From Acidobacteriota bacterium (GTDB taxonomy: Bacteria; Acidobacteriota; Vicinamibacteria; Vicinamibacterales; SCN-69-37): DNA of 22,515 nt. The notes beneath the pieces were generated by a model, which was given only the letters and a program-made list of their open reading frames with translations, was not told where the DNA came from and searched no databases. Of this stretch, positions 8,747 through 16,866 are shown piece after piece. The DNA is taken from NCBI GenBank assembly GCA_021824055.1, contig JAKALV010000019.1, forward strand, positions 1 to 22,515, in the 5' to 3' direction. The translations under genes and the position numbers were made by a program. The stretch's first letter is position 1. Every line of letters starts with the position of its first letter.

Positions 8747-10173
8747 GGGCGCGGGTCCAGCATGTCACGCTGGCGGAAATGGCGGTTCAGGAAATCCCAT
8801 GCCGCGCGCGGCACGACCGTCACCTGGTTGCGCGCCACGATCGTGAAATCCACCGGCCCGCGGTCCGGCACCAGTCCCGTCCCCCACTGCAGCATGAACC
8901 CGGCGTTCCACAGGATGAGCGACAGCGCCACGGCCCACGCCGTCAGCCATCGCCGCCGGTGGCCACCGCCGCAGACCGCATCAATCAAGGCTGCAAGACC
9001 GAAGATGAAGAACGGCGTCAGCGCCACCAGATGCCGATTGCCGTACGACGAATATCCGTGCCACCCGCCATACGCGGCCAGAACATAGTAGAAGACCGCC
9101 GACGTGAGCACGACGATGGCGCCGGGAAGCGGCGACCGGCGAACGAGCCAGGCCAGCCCCGCCACCGCGAGCAGCAGCACCGGCGTCCACGAAAACGCGC
9201 CGTGCCCGGTGGAGAAAGCCACGGCGAACAACTGCGGGGCGCGCCAAGAGAACATCGTGCGATCGTACCCGGTGGCGAACCACGAGCCCTCGAGTGCGCC
9301 CCTGATCGTCGCGTCCGGCAGCACGGTCAACGCAACGCCCGCCGCAAAGATCACGCCGCGCGTCAACGTCGGGACAAACTGGCGCGGCGTGAACAGACGC
9401 AGCAGCCATTCGGCACACGCCACGATCAGGATCAAACCGTTGAGATCTGACGTGACGGCCATGAGGCCTCCGCTCAGCCCCCAGACCAGCCACCGGAGAC
9501 GGCCGTCACTGCCATCACGGACCTTCAGCCAGTTCCAGAGAAACCACGCCACGCTGAACATCGCGATCGCGTGGGCGTGGAACGGAAGGAAATACACATA
9601 CACCGGCAGCGACGAGGCCAGCCAGATCACCACCGTTGCGAGAAGCGCCGCCGCCGGCCCGGCAAATCGCAGCGCCATGCGGTACGAAAACCACAAGCCG
9701 AGGAACGCGTAGAGGGCCGTGCCAAACGCGCACGCCCACAGGTACGGCCAGGAGTAACCATCCGCGGGTACGGCCTGGCCGCGCGCCTGCAGCATCTGCG
9801 CAGCCACGTGGCCGGCCAGAAAGAACGGCGTCCACAAGACCGACGGCCCCACGCGCGCGGGGTTGCGCCGATAGCCGGCCGGCGACAGGCGCACGTCGCC
9901 AGCCATCGCGGCCCGGAACGCGTCCTCACCGCGTGCGTACTCGTCATCAAACCGGAGGTCGTGATCGATGATGATCGATCGCACGTAGGCGTAGTTCTCG
10001 TTGCCGTCAGATCGGATGTGCGGATTGACCAGCGGCAAGGTCGCCAGCATCAGCGCCCAGAGCAGCCAGCCGTGCCATCGCGGCGCACGCGGAGCGACAC
10101 CCCGCGGCACGCGGGCGACTCGGGGGACCCGCCGGACTCTGGCGGCTACCGGTTCTGCTTGGGCGCGTCCCAT
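8743..10173 (-). CDS. Polytopic membrane protein, GT-C glycosyltransferase-like (tandem copy 1)
   Basis: A 476-residue inner-membrane protein. Start chosen at ATG 10173-10171, which has AGGA about a dozen bases upstream and overlaps the previous gene by 28 bases; a GTG at 10110-10108 is an alternative that would remove a basic, arginine-rich N-terminal tail. After the first membrane segment (about 35-50) comes an acidic loop, RSDGNENYAYV then DHDLRFDDEY (residues 54-79), placed like the catalytic acidic loop of GT-C enzymes (GT39/GT83). PFHAHAIAMFSVAWFLWNW, WHGYSSYGNRHLVALTPFF and LQWGTGLVPDRGPVDF also occur, in related form, in the next gene. A lipid-phosphate-sugar-dependent periplasmic glycosyltransferase is the best guess; no family name can be fixed. 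Confidence 0.78.
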   Translation of the reverse strand: MGRAQAEPVAARVRRVPRVARVPRGVAPRAPRWHGWLLWALMLATLPLVNPHIRSDGNENYAYVRSIIIDHDLRFDDEYARGEDAFRAAMAGDVRLSPAGYRRNPARVGPSVLWTPFFLAGHVAAQMLQARGQAVPADGYSWPYLWACAFGTALYAFLGLWFSYRMALRFAGPAAALLATVVIWLASSLPVYVYFLPFHAHAIAMFSVAWFLWNWLKVRDGSDGRLRWLVWGLSGGLMAVTSDLNGLILIVACAEWLLRLFTPRQFVPTLTRGVIFAAGVALTVLPDATIRGALEGSWFATGYDRTMFSWRAPQLFAVAFSTGHGAFSWTPVLLLAVAGLAWLVRRSPLPGAIVVLTSAVFYYVLAAYGGWHGYSSYGNRHLVALTPFFIFGLAALIDAVCGGGHRRRWLTAWAVALSLILWNAGFMLQWGTGLVPDRGPVDFTIVARNQVTVVPRAAWDFLNRHFRQRDMLDPRP

Positions 10174-11528
10174 GCCTGTTGGTCCTGTCTCTCGATCTCC
10201 GACACCAGCGCGTCGCGATCCGTCAGATACCGCCGCACCAGCGAGAGCATCCGCCGCGGCACCTGCCATTGCTGGGCGGCCACCTGCTCAACGTCGACGC
10301 CGCCGCGGTTTGGCAGCATCTTGGTGCCCCACTGAAACGCCAGACCGACGTTCCACGCCATCAGGGCCAGCAGCGCCGAGGCCGCAACCACGCGCGCGCC
10401 GGCGCCGCGACGCCACATCGCGTCCAGGACGACGGCGACGCCGATCACGAGCGGCAGGGTCAGGGACACGAAGAAGCGATTGCCGAATGACGACAGCCCA
10501 TGCCAGTTCTGGTAACTGGCAATCACGTCGTAGAAGACCGCGCAGGCCCCGGCGAGCCACCACAGTTGGCGGCGGCGCCGGGCCACCCACAGGAACCCGA
10601 GCGCGCCGACACCCACAATTGGCGTCCACAGCAGAACGCCGTGGTCGGGCGACAACGACAGGAGGACGAGCTTCGGCTCAAGCCAGTAGAACCGGTCCTG
10701 GTAGCCGGTCACGAGCGGATCGCCGTAGACGATCAGCTTGCCGATCCACTGCGGCAGAGACGCGATCACGCCGGCGGCCCCGAAGATCGCCAGCGCGGCC
10801 GCCAGACGGCCCCGCTCGCCAGCGCGCCAGCGATCCAGCGCGGGCGCCAGCACCACGAGCACGAACACCGCGTCGACGTGGTACGTCATGCCCATCAACC
10901 CGGCGAGCGCGCCCCACCACGCCCACTGCGTCAGGCGCTCAAACCGGCCGCCGGCCAGCCAATACCAGAGGAACCACGCCACCGTGAATGCGGCCAGCGC
11001 ATGCACGTGAAACGGCAGCGCGTACGTGTACACGAGGAGAGACGACGCCCCCCAGACGGCCGCGGCGGCGCCCATGGCGGCGGACCGCGGGAGGTTCAGG
11101 CGAACGGCCACGAGCACGCTCAGCCACATCGCGGCCAGCGCGTAGAACAAAGTCCCCACCGCGCACGCGCGCCGATACGCCGGGGCAAATCCGTCCTGGG
11201 GATCGCCGCCTTGCACGCGCACCGCGGCGTGGGCCACCAGGAACCACGGCGCCCACAGCACGGCAGGGCCGACGGCCCACTGATTCTTCAGATGTCCCGT
11301 GGCGGTCAGCGCCGATGGAATCGGTCGTCCCGCCTCATCGAGGTACGCCTGCCTGAACAACGGATCGGCATGCCGGTACTGGTTGCCAAAATCGAGGTCG
11401 TGGTCCACGACCGCCGATGCCAGCCATGCGAAGTACCCGTTGCCATCGCCGCGCACGTAGGGATTGACGAGCACGACCGAGACCGCAAACAGCGCGGCGA
11501 TCGCCGCCGGATATCGCCAGCGCCTCAT
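10146..11528 (-). CDS. Polytopic membrane protein, GT-C glycosyltransferase-like (tandem copy 2)
   Basis: A 460-residue inner-membrane protein starting at ATG 11528-11526 (ATGA overlap with the carbamoyltransferase stop); the frame is open 95 codons further but reads through that gene. It is colinear with its downstream neighbour: a short N-terminus, one membrane segment, the acidic loop RGDGNGYFAWL and DHDLDFGNQY (26-51), PFHVHALAAFTVAWFLWYW, NWHGLSSFGNRFFVSLTLP and FQWGTKMLPNRGGVDVEQV near the end. The acidic first loop and 10 or so further hydrophobic segments suggest a GT-C glycosyltransferase using a polyprenyl-phosphate sugar at the periplasmic face. Function is inferred from topology and context only; it may add a side-branch sugar to the flipped repeat unit. 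Confidence 0.78.
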   Translation of the reverse strand: MRRWRYPAAIAALFAVSVVLVNPYVRGDGNGYFAWLASAVVDHDLDFGNQYRHADPLFRQAYLDEAGRPIPSALTATGHLKNQWAVGPAVLWAPWFLVAHAAVRVQGGDPQDGFAPAYRRACAVGTLFYALAAMWLSVLVAVRLNLPRSAAMGAAAAVWGASSLLVYTYALPFHVHALAAFTVAWFLWYWLAGGRFERLTQWAWWGALAGLMGMTYHVDAVFVLVVLAPALDRWRAGERGRLAAALAIFGAAGVIASLPQWIGKLIVYGDPLVTGYQDRFYWLEPKLVLLSLSPDHGVLLWTPIVGVGALGFLWVARRRRQLWWLAGACAVFYDVIASYQNWHGLSSFGNRFFVSLTLPLVIGVAVVLDAMWRRGAGARVVAASALLALMAWNVGLAFQWGTKMLPNRGGVDVEQVAAQQWQVPRRMLSLVRRYLTDRDALVSEIERQDQQAWDAPKQNR

Positions 11529-13288
11529 CGGCGCGATTCCGCCATGGGCGAATCCACCAGAAACGGGCCGAGCACCAGGCTGTCGAGATGCCCCCGCACA
11601 AACGCGCGCACCGCATCGTCCGGCGTGCACACGATGGGTTCCTCGTGCATGTTGAAGCTCGTGTTGATCAGCGAGGGGATGCCCGTACGGCGATGGTACG
11701 CCGACACGACGTCGTAGTAAAACGGATCGATGTCGCGCCGGATCAGCTGCGGGCGCGCGGTCCCGTCGAGGTGGACCACCGCGGGCGATTGGCGGACCAT
11801 CTCGGCCGAGCAATCACAGGTGATGGTCATGAACTCCGCCGCGTAGCGACATCGGTCGAGTCCTGCGTAGCACCGGTCGGCGTGCTCGGCAAGCGTGACG
11901 GGCGCGAACGGCATGAACTCGGTGCGGTCGAGGCGTTTGTTGAGCCAGTCATTCACGGACGCGTCGCCGGTCTGATACAGGATCGTGCGATGCCCGAGCG
12001 CGCGGGGTCCCAGCTCCAGCCGCCCGCGGCTGAGCGCCACGACGCGGCCGGCGGCCAACCGCTCGGCGACCCGTTCGGCCAGCGCGCCATCGTCGAGGCG
12101 CTCGGCCGTCAGCCCATGCGCGGTCAGGGCCGCCTGCATGTCGGCGTCTGAACAGTCGGGCCCGTGGTACATGTGCGGCACGCGCGCCGGCAGAGCGCCA
12201 TAGCGCGTGCCGGCCGTCCATAACGCCGCGCCCACGCCCAGTCCCTCGTCGCCCATCGCCGGGCAGATGAAGATCTCATCAACCTCCGGCAACTCGGCGA
12301 TCGCCTGGTTCAGGCGCACATTCGCGAAGACGCCGCCCGCGAGCGCCACGCGGCGAAGACCGGTCTGCTTGAGCGCGGCACGCATCAGGTCCACCACGAC
12401 CTCGATCAGCCGGCGCTGCGCGGCCGCGGCGATGTCCTCTCGAGGCACGCCGGCCAGCGCCTTCGACAGCGCCAGCGGATCGATGCGGGTTCGAATGCTC
12501 AGTCCCTCGGTCCACATCGCGCGCTTCAGGACGTCATAGCAGGGCGCCCCGGCATGGCCATGCGCGGCGAGCCCCGTGATCTTGCCGCCGTGCTTCATGT
12601 GATGAAAACCGCAGAGCGCGGTGACGGCTTCCCAGAATTCGCCGGGGGAATTCGGATAGAACGTTCGGCCCACGACGTCGAGCGACGTCCCGCGTCCGAC
12701 GGCCACAATGCTGCTCTTCAGCGCGCCGACGCCGTCGCAGGTCACCACGAGCGCGTCGTGCCAGCCGCTCATCCAGTACGCACCGGCCGCGTGCGCGAGA
12801 TGGTGATCCATCTGCACGAGCGGCACGTCGCCGAGGCCGCTCGCGTGCAGGAAAGCGCGCCAGTCCGACACGGCCGGACGCCCGTCGTGGTCGCGCACCG
12901 CCTGCACGCGCCGCGTGAAGTCGTCGACGTATCCGTACGCACCGATCGCGCGCATCCCCGTCTGGAACGCATCGCGCCCGGATCGCGTTCGGTACTGCGC
13001 GGCGAGCAACGACGGCTGCGTGACCGCCGCCATCAACAGGCGCGCGCCTTCGGCCGCCTGATCCACGCGATTCAGAAACGGCACCGCAACGGCCTCGAGG
13101 TCCTGAGGCCGCACGCCGCCGATGCGCAGCACCGTTTCAAGCGCGCGAAACGGGAACCCGCCGTCCATCTTCACGCGACTCAGCCGCTCTTCGGACATCG
13201 CCGCCACGATGCGGCCGTCGCGTTCGACCAGGGCGACCCCCGTGTCGTGACCGACTCCCTGCGCCGGGTGGTACACCCCGAGAATCAC
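11525..13288 (-). CDS. Carbamoyltransferase, NodU/CmcH/TobZ family
   Basis: A 587-residue O-carbamoyltransferase, full length for the family. Start is GTG 13288-13286 (GTGA overlap), giving VILGVYHPAQGVGHDTGVAL, the expected N-terminus. Kae1-like N-terminal domain: EERLSRVKMDGGFP (33-46), MDHHLAHAAGAYW with metal-binding histidines (160-172), GGKITGLAAHG (234-244), GGVFANVRLN (318-327). C-terminal YrdC-like domain: RLELGPRALGHRTIL (423-437), FMPFAPV (458-464), LINTSFNMHEEPIV (541-554). The family makes carbamoyl-adenylate from carbamoyl phosphate and ATP and moves the carbamoyl group to a sugar hydroxyl. Being embedded between a glycosyltransferase and membrane sugar enzymes, it most likely carbamoylates a residue of this polysaccharide. 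The residue is unknown. Confidence 0.94.
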   Translation of the reverse strand: MILGVYHPAQGVGHDTGVALVERDGRIVAAMSEERLSRVKMDGGFPFRALETVLRIGGVRPQDLEAVAVPFLNRVDQAAEGARLLMAAVTQPSLLAAQYRTRSGRDAFQTGMRAIGAYGYVDDFTRRVQAVRDHDGRPAVSDWRAFLHASGLGDVPLVQMDHHLAHAAGAYWMSGWHDALVVTCDGVGALKSSIVAVGRGTSLDVVGRTFYPNSPGEFWEAVTALCGFHHMKHGGKITGLAAHGHAGAPCYDVLKRAMWTEGLSIRTRIDPLALSKALAGVPREDIAAAAQRRLIEVVVDLMRAALKQTGLRRVALAGGVFANVRLNQAIAELPEVDEIFICPAMGDEGLGVGAALWTAGTRYGALPARVPHMYHGPDCSDADMQAALTAHGLTAERLDDGALAERVAERLAAGRVVALSRGRLELGPRALGHRTILYQTGDASVNDWLNKRLDRTEFMPFAPVTLAEHADRCYAGLDRCRYAAEFMTITCDCSAEMVRQSPAVVHLDGTARPQLIRRDIDPFYYDVVSAYHRRTGIPSLINTSFNMHEEPIVCTPDDAVRAFVRGHLDSLVLGPFLVDSPMAESRR

Positions 13289-14346
13289 GCCGGCGCTCCT
13301 TCCTTCAGCAGCCGCGCATACGCTTCGGCAAGGCGCGGCCACGACAGGCGCGTATCGAACACCTCGCGGGCACGCGCGGCCAGCACCGCCTGGCGCGGCA
13401 CGTCGGTCACGAGCTGCGACACGGCATCCACGAACTGCGCCGGCGCGCCTTCCGGCGTCCACACACACGCGTGACTTTCCCGCAGCCACTCGGACGTGAG
13501 GACACCGTCGAGCGCAACGACCGGCAGCCGATGTTCGAGCAGGGCGGCGAACGTGGTGCGGCGCGTCGAGGCGCCGTTCTCGTACGGCGCCAATCCGATC
13601 CTCGCCGACTGCAGTGCTCCCGACACCTCGACCGCGGACAGTCCGCCCAGGTACGCGACGCGGGCCGCCGGCAGCCCCAGCCTCTCACCCGCGTTGCGCA
13701 GCTCTTCCGTGGACCGGCCAAGCCAGGTCAGCGATACGCCGGACGGGGTCGAGGACAGCCAGGCCCCGACGGCGGCGATGGTCGGCGCGTGCATCGCCGC
13801 CGGTTGGCCGAAGAGCACGAGGCGGCACCCGTCGGGCGGGGCCGGCGCGCATGAGCCGGCGCAGGGGATGCTGCTGCCGACGGGAATCGCCTGGATGCGA
13901 TGGCCACGGGCAAGCGACGCGAGCTCGTGGGCGCTCCATTCCTGCGACGTCACCACGGCCGTGCTTCGGCGGATGCAGGCGCGCAGCACCCGGCGGAAGA
14001 GCAGGCGAGCCACCGCGCGACGAACGGTGCCGTTGAGCGGCGGCCAGTACTCGTGCACGGTCAACACCACCGGCTTGCGGGCCGCGCGCAGTTGATCAAG
14101 CCAGCCCAGCAGCACACGCAGGTCTCCCCGCATGAACGCCTGCGGGAAGTACTGCACCACCGCGCCCGCCGTGTCCTCGATGGCCGCGTGCTCCAGCTCG
14201 CGCCAGGAATCCTTGCGGACGAAAAGCTCAGTGGGGCCAAACGCCTGCAGCGCAGTGGTCAGCGCGCCGGCAAAATCCCCGATGCCGTCGAAGGCGCCGG
14301 GCGGCACCGGAGAGAGAACGCGCCACACCGGCGGTCCGCCGCTCAC
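13285..14346 (-). CDS. Divergent GT-B glycosyltransferase (GT4-like)
   Basis: A 353-residue GT-B protein. The GTG at 14346-14344 overlaps the flippase stop as GTGA; the open frame extends far upstream through the flippase gene and is rejected. VWRVLSPVPPGAFDGIGDFA (7-26) is an acceptor-side N-terminus with a GIGDF loop, VVLTVHEYWPPLNG (93-106) and VVTSQEWSAHEL (131-142) are GT4-type elements, and RLVLFGQPA (175-183) begins the donor domain. The nucleotide-binding signature is PYENGASTRRTTFAALLEH (254-272), followed by RLPVVALDG, a variant seen in some EPS-locus glycosyltransferases, instead of the canonical E-x7-E with GFG. Expected role: sugar transfer to the lipid-linked unit. Confident of the fold, less so of the family number. 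Confidence 0.82.
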   Translation of the reverse strand: MSGGPPVWRVLSPVPPGAFDGIGDFAGALTTALQAFGPTELFVRKDSWRELEHAAIEDTAGAVVQYFPQAFMRGDLRVLLGWLDQLRAARKPVVLTVHEYWPPLNGTVRRAVARLLFRRVLRACIRRSTAVVTSQEWSAHELASLARGHRIQAIPVGSSIPCAGSCAPAPPDGCRLVLFGQPAAMHAPTIAAVGAWLSSTPSGVSLTWLGRSTEELRNAGERLGLPAARVAYLGGLSAVEVSGALQSARIGLAPYENGASTRRTTFAALLEHRLPVVALDGVLTSEWLRESHACVWTPEGAPAQFVDAVSQLVTDVPRQAVLAARAREVFDTRLSWPRLAEAYARLLKEGAPA

Positions 14347-15656
14347 GGCATGCCCTCCCCCGCTGCCGATGGCGCGACCGGCACGGCCTGGCGCTCGTGC
14401 CGCTCGACGGCACGACGTAGTGCCAGTTCGGCCATGACCAGGCTGGCGCCACTCAGCACGCCGAACGCAATGACCGTGGCCCACGCGGCGCCCATCGCGC
14501 GATACCGGGGAATCCAGAGGAAGTTCAGCGTCAGGTTGACCGCCGCCGCGGCCGCCATGGCGTAGAGGTTGGCCTTGGGACGGTTGAGCGCGATCAGCAG
14601 ATTCCCGGCCGAAATCCCCAGATACACGAGGGCCGACGCCAGGATGACCACGCGCATCAACGGCGCCACCGGCGCAAACTCGGGCCCCAGCCAGACGCGC
14701 ACGATGAACGGCGCGAGCCACATCACGCTGATCACCATCGGCACCACCAGCAACGCCATCAACCGCTGCATGCGCCGGTACACGCGCCGGAGCGCGCGTG
14801 GATCGGCCGCGGCCAATCGCGACATGACCGGAAACAGCGTCGCCATCGCCAGCTGCGGAACGCGCTCGAACAGGTTGGGCAGACGGTACGCGGCGCCGTA
14901 GTAGCCGACCTGGGTGAGATCGCCAAGCGCCTGCAGCATCAGAGAATCGAACCGGTTCAACATCGCCACAAGCAGGCTGGTCCCGCTGAGGGGCAGGCTC
15001 GATCGGATCATGTGCCGCCAGATGGGCAGATCGAACCTGGGCCATGGCTTCGATGCGCGAAACGTCAGAGCCACGATCGCGAGGGCGCCGACGATTTCGC
15101 CGCAGACCAGGGACAACGTCACGAACAGAAGACCATGGCCCGCCCAGACCGAGAGCATCATCAGCGTGAAGCCGGTCAGACGGTTGGCCAAGTCCACAAT
15201 CGTGCCGCGAGCCACCTGAAGCCGCGCCTGCAGAATCACGGCCGGCGTCGTGAACGCCTGCACCGGCAGGATCAGCAGAAAAACGCGGACGGCCAGCTTG
15301 TACGCCGCCGGCAAGGGGAGCAACGCGACCACCAGCCAGCCGAGCAGCACCGACACGACCGACAGCACCAGCTTCAGACCCAGCATGTTCTGCACCAGTT
15401 CCTCGGTGCGCAATGGGGCTTGAGCCACTTCACGGACCACCGTGTAGGTGATGCCGAGATCGTTCAACGCGAGGAAGAGGTAGATGTAGGCGAAGAGGTA
15501 ATTGAACCCGCCCCACGCTTCCGGCCCAAGTTGGCGCGCCAGTACGTAGGTGGTGATCAAACCCAGCACGATCACGACGGCCTGCGAGCCCGACTGCACG
15601 GCCAGGTTCTTGAGCAGGCGGAGGCCGAGCCCGTGTTCGAGATCAGTGTCCGGCAC
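14343..15656 (-). CDS. Polysaccharide flippase, Wzx/MATE-type (oligosaccharide exporter)
   Basis: A 437-residue polytopic membrane protein with roughly 12-14 hydrophobic segments. Start placed at GTG 15656-15654 (14-base overlap with the preceding GT4), giving VPDTDLEHGLGLRLLKNLAV, so the first membrane segment starts correctly; the longer frame to 15752 lies inside that GT4. RQLGPEAWGGFNYLFAYIYL (41-60), then LNDLGITYTVVREVA (64-78), is the classic polysaccharide-synthesis/MOP signature (LGpxxyGxf then DlGl). It is expected to move undecaprenyl-diphosphate-linked repeat units from the cytoplasmic to the periplasmic leaflet for the polymerase encoded at 7418-8746. The C-terminal tail after the last membrane segment is charged and short. 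Confidence 0.93.
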   Translation of the reverse strand: MPDTDLEHGLGLRLLKNLAVQSGSQAVVIVLGLITTYVLARQLGPEAWGGFNYLFAYIYLFLALNDLGITYTVVREVAQAPLRTEELVQNMLGLKLVLSVVSVLLGWLVVALLPLPAAYKLAVRVFLLILPVQAFTTPAVILQARLQVARGTIVDLANRLTGFTLMMLSVWAGHGLLFVTLSLVCGEIVGALAIVALTFRASKPWPRFDLPIWRHMIRSSLPLSGTSLLVAMLNRFDSLMLQALGDLTQVGYYGAAYRLPNLFERVPQLAMATLFPVMSRLAAADPRALRRVYRRMQRLMALLVVPMVISVMWLAPFIVRVWLGPEFAPVAPLMRVVILASALVYLGISAGNLLIALNRPKANLYAMAAAAAVNLTLNFLWIPRYRAMGAAWATVIAFGVLSGASLVMAELALRRAVERHERQAVPVAPSAAGEGMP

Positions 15657-16827
15657 GGATCCGCTCGTAAATCGGGAGCAATTGACCGAGATGCGCCGAC
15701 GCCACGAAGTCGCGCTGAACGCGCGCACGGCCGCGACGCCCCATGGCCGCACCCTCCGGCGGATGCGCCAGCAGCCAGGCCAGACGCTCGCTGAATGCGC
15801 GCGTGTCGCCCGGGTTCACGCTCCATCCCGTGATGCCATCGTCGAGCCACTCGGGTATGCCGCCAACCCGGAACGCCACCACCGGGCGCGCGTGCGCCAT
15901 GGCTTCAATGCCGACGATGCCGAACGGCTCCGGCCAGCGCGACGGCACGGCGACGACGGCCGCTTCGGCAAACGCCGCCGACAGTGCCGCGCCGTTGAGC
16001 CAGCCGGCAAAGGTCACGCGGCCGTCGAGCCCGCGCGCGCGCGCCTCGTCGCGCACTTTCGCCGACGCGATTCCTTCACCGACGACCGTGCAGGTCCAGC
16101 CCCCGGACAATTGCGCGAGCGCGTCAAAGAGCAGGTCAACGCCCTTCTCGCGAGTGAGCCGTCCGACAAACAGGATGCGCCCGGCGCGTGGCGCCGGCGG
16201 CTCCACGGGAATCGTCGTGAAATACGGCACGACGTCGACGCGTCCGGCATCGTACCCCGTGCGCACCGCCTCGTTCCGGACATAGCGCGACGCCACGACA
16301 CATCGGGGAAACGCCTGGTTGTGCGCGTTCAGATTCACCGCTCGTCTGTACTGCGACCACCACACGCCGGGCCGCTTGCTGAGCGTGCAGCGCAGATACG
16401 CCTGCCGTGGCACGCACGCCCCGCTCGTGGCAAACGTGCACGCCTGATCGGTCGCGTGGTGGAACTTCGTGCCTGACGGGCAGAACTCGTAGACATGAAA
16501 TGTCTTGATCGCCGCGAACTCGGACAGCACGCGGCGCTCGAGCGGAATGTTGTTGGCGCCATGCACATGAACGATGTCCGGCCGGAAATCCAGGAGCCGG
16601 TCCATCGCGCCCGCGACGGCCCGCTCCGCGTCAGCGCCGGTGGCGGCATAGTGGTGCGACAGCAGGCGGTGGAGTTCCACGCCGGGCGGAGTCTCCCCAT
16701 CGGAGGAATCCGCATGCAGGACGAGCACCTGATGCCCGGCCTCGCCGAGCGCCGCCGACACCAATCGAACGTACGTGGCAACGCCGCCGTTGGGGGTCCA
16801 GTCTGGTGTGAGGAGAGCGAGGCGCAA
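15643..16827 (-). CDS. Glycosyltransferase family 4 with four-cysteine insert
   Basis: A 394-residue GT4. The start is TTG (16827-16825): no ATG or GTG precedes it in frame before the stop at 16869-16867, and the protein starts exactly with the GT4 N-terminus MRLALLTPDWTPNGGVATYV. DIVHVHGANN (84-93) and FHVYEFCPSG (110-119) are acceptor-side elements. Cys116, Cys130, Cys138 and Cys147 sit in a compact insert after that strand, a pattern seen in many EPS GT4 enzymes and suggestive of a metal site. LFVGRLTREKGVDLLFDAL (219-237) is the donor-phosphate site and E300/E308 (PEPFGIVGIEAM) form E-x7-E. First cytoplasmic enzyme of the operon after the export genes. A 39-base gap separates it from the OPX gene. 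Confidence 0.89.
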   Translation of the reverse strand: MRLALLTPDWTPNGGVATYVRLVSAALGEAGHQVLVLHADSSDGETPPGVELHRLLSHHYAATGADAERAVAGAMDRLLDFRPDIVHVHGANNIPLERRVLSEFAAIKTFHVYEFCPSGTKFHHATDQACTFATSGACVPRQAYLRCTLSKRPGVWWSQYRRAVNLNAHNQAFPRCVVASRYVRNEAVRTGYDAGRVDVVPYFTTIPVEPPAPRAGRILFVGRLTREKGVDLLFDALAQLSGGWTCTVVGEGIASAKVRDEARARGLDGRVTFAGWLNGAALSAAFAEAAVVAVPSRWPEPFGIVGIEAMAHARPVVAFRVGGIPEWLDDGITGWSVNPGDTRAFSERLAWLLAHPPEGAAMGRRGRARVQRDFVASAHLGQLLPIYERIRAGH

Positions 16828-16866
16828 TGAGACGCGTACGTTCGGCGCGCGGTGAAGTCGGGGGAA

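Noticed and set aside
13285..15045. 586-codon version of the GT-B gene starting inside the flippase
   Set aside because: The extra 233 residues are the wrong frame of the flippase gene. The GTGA junction at 14346 gives a normal-length enzyme.
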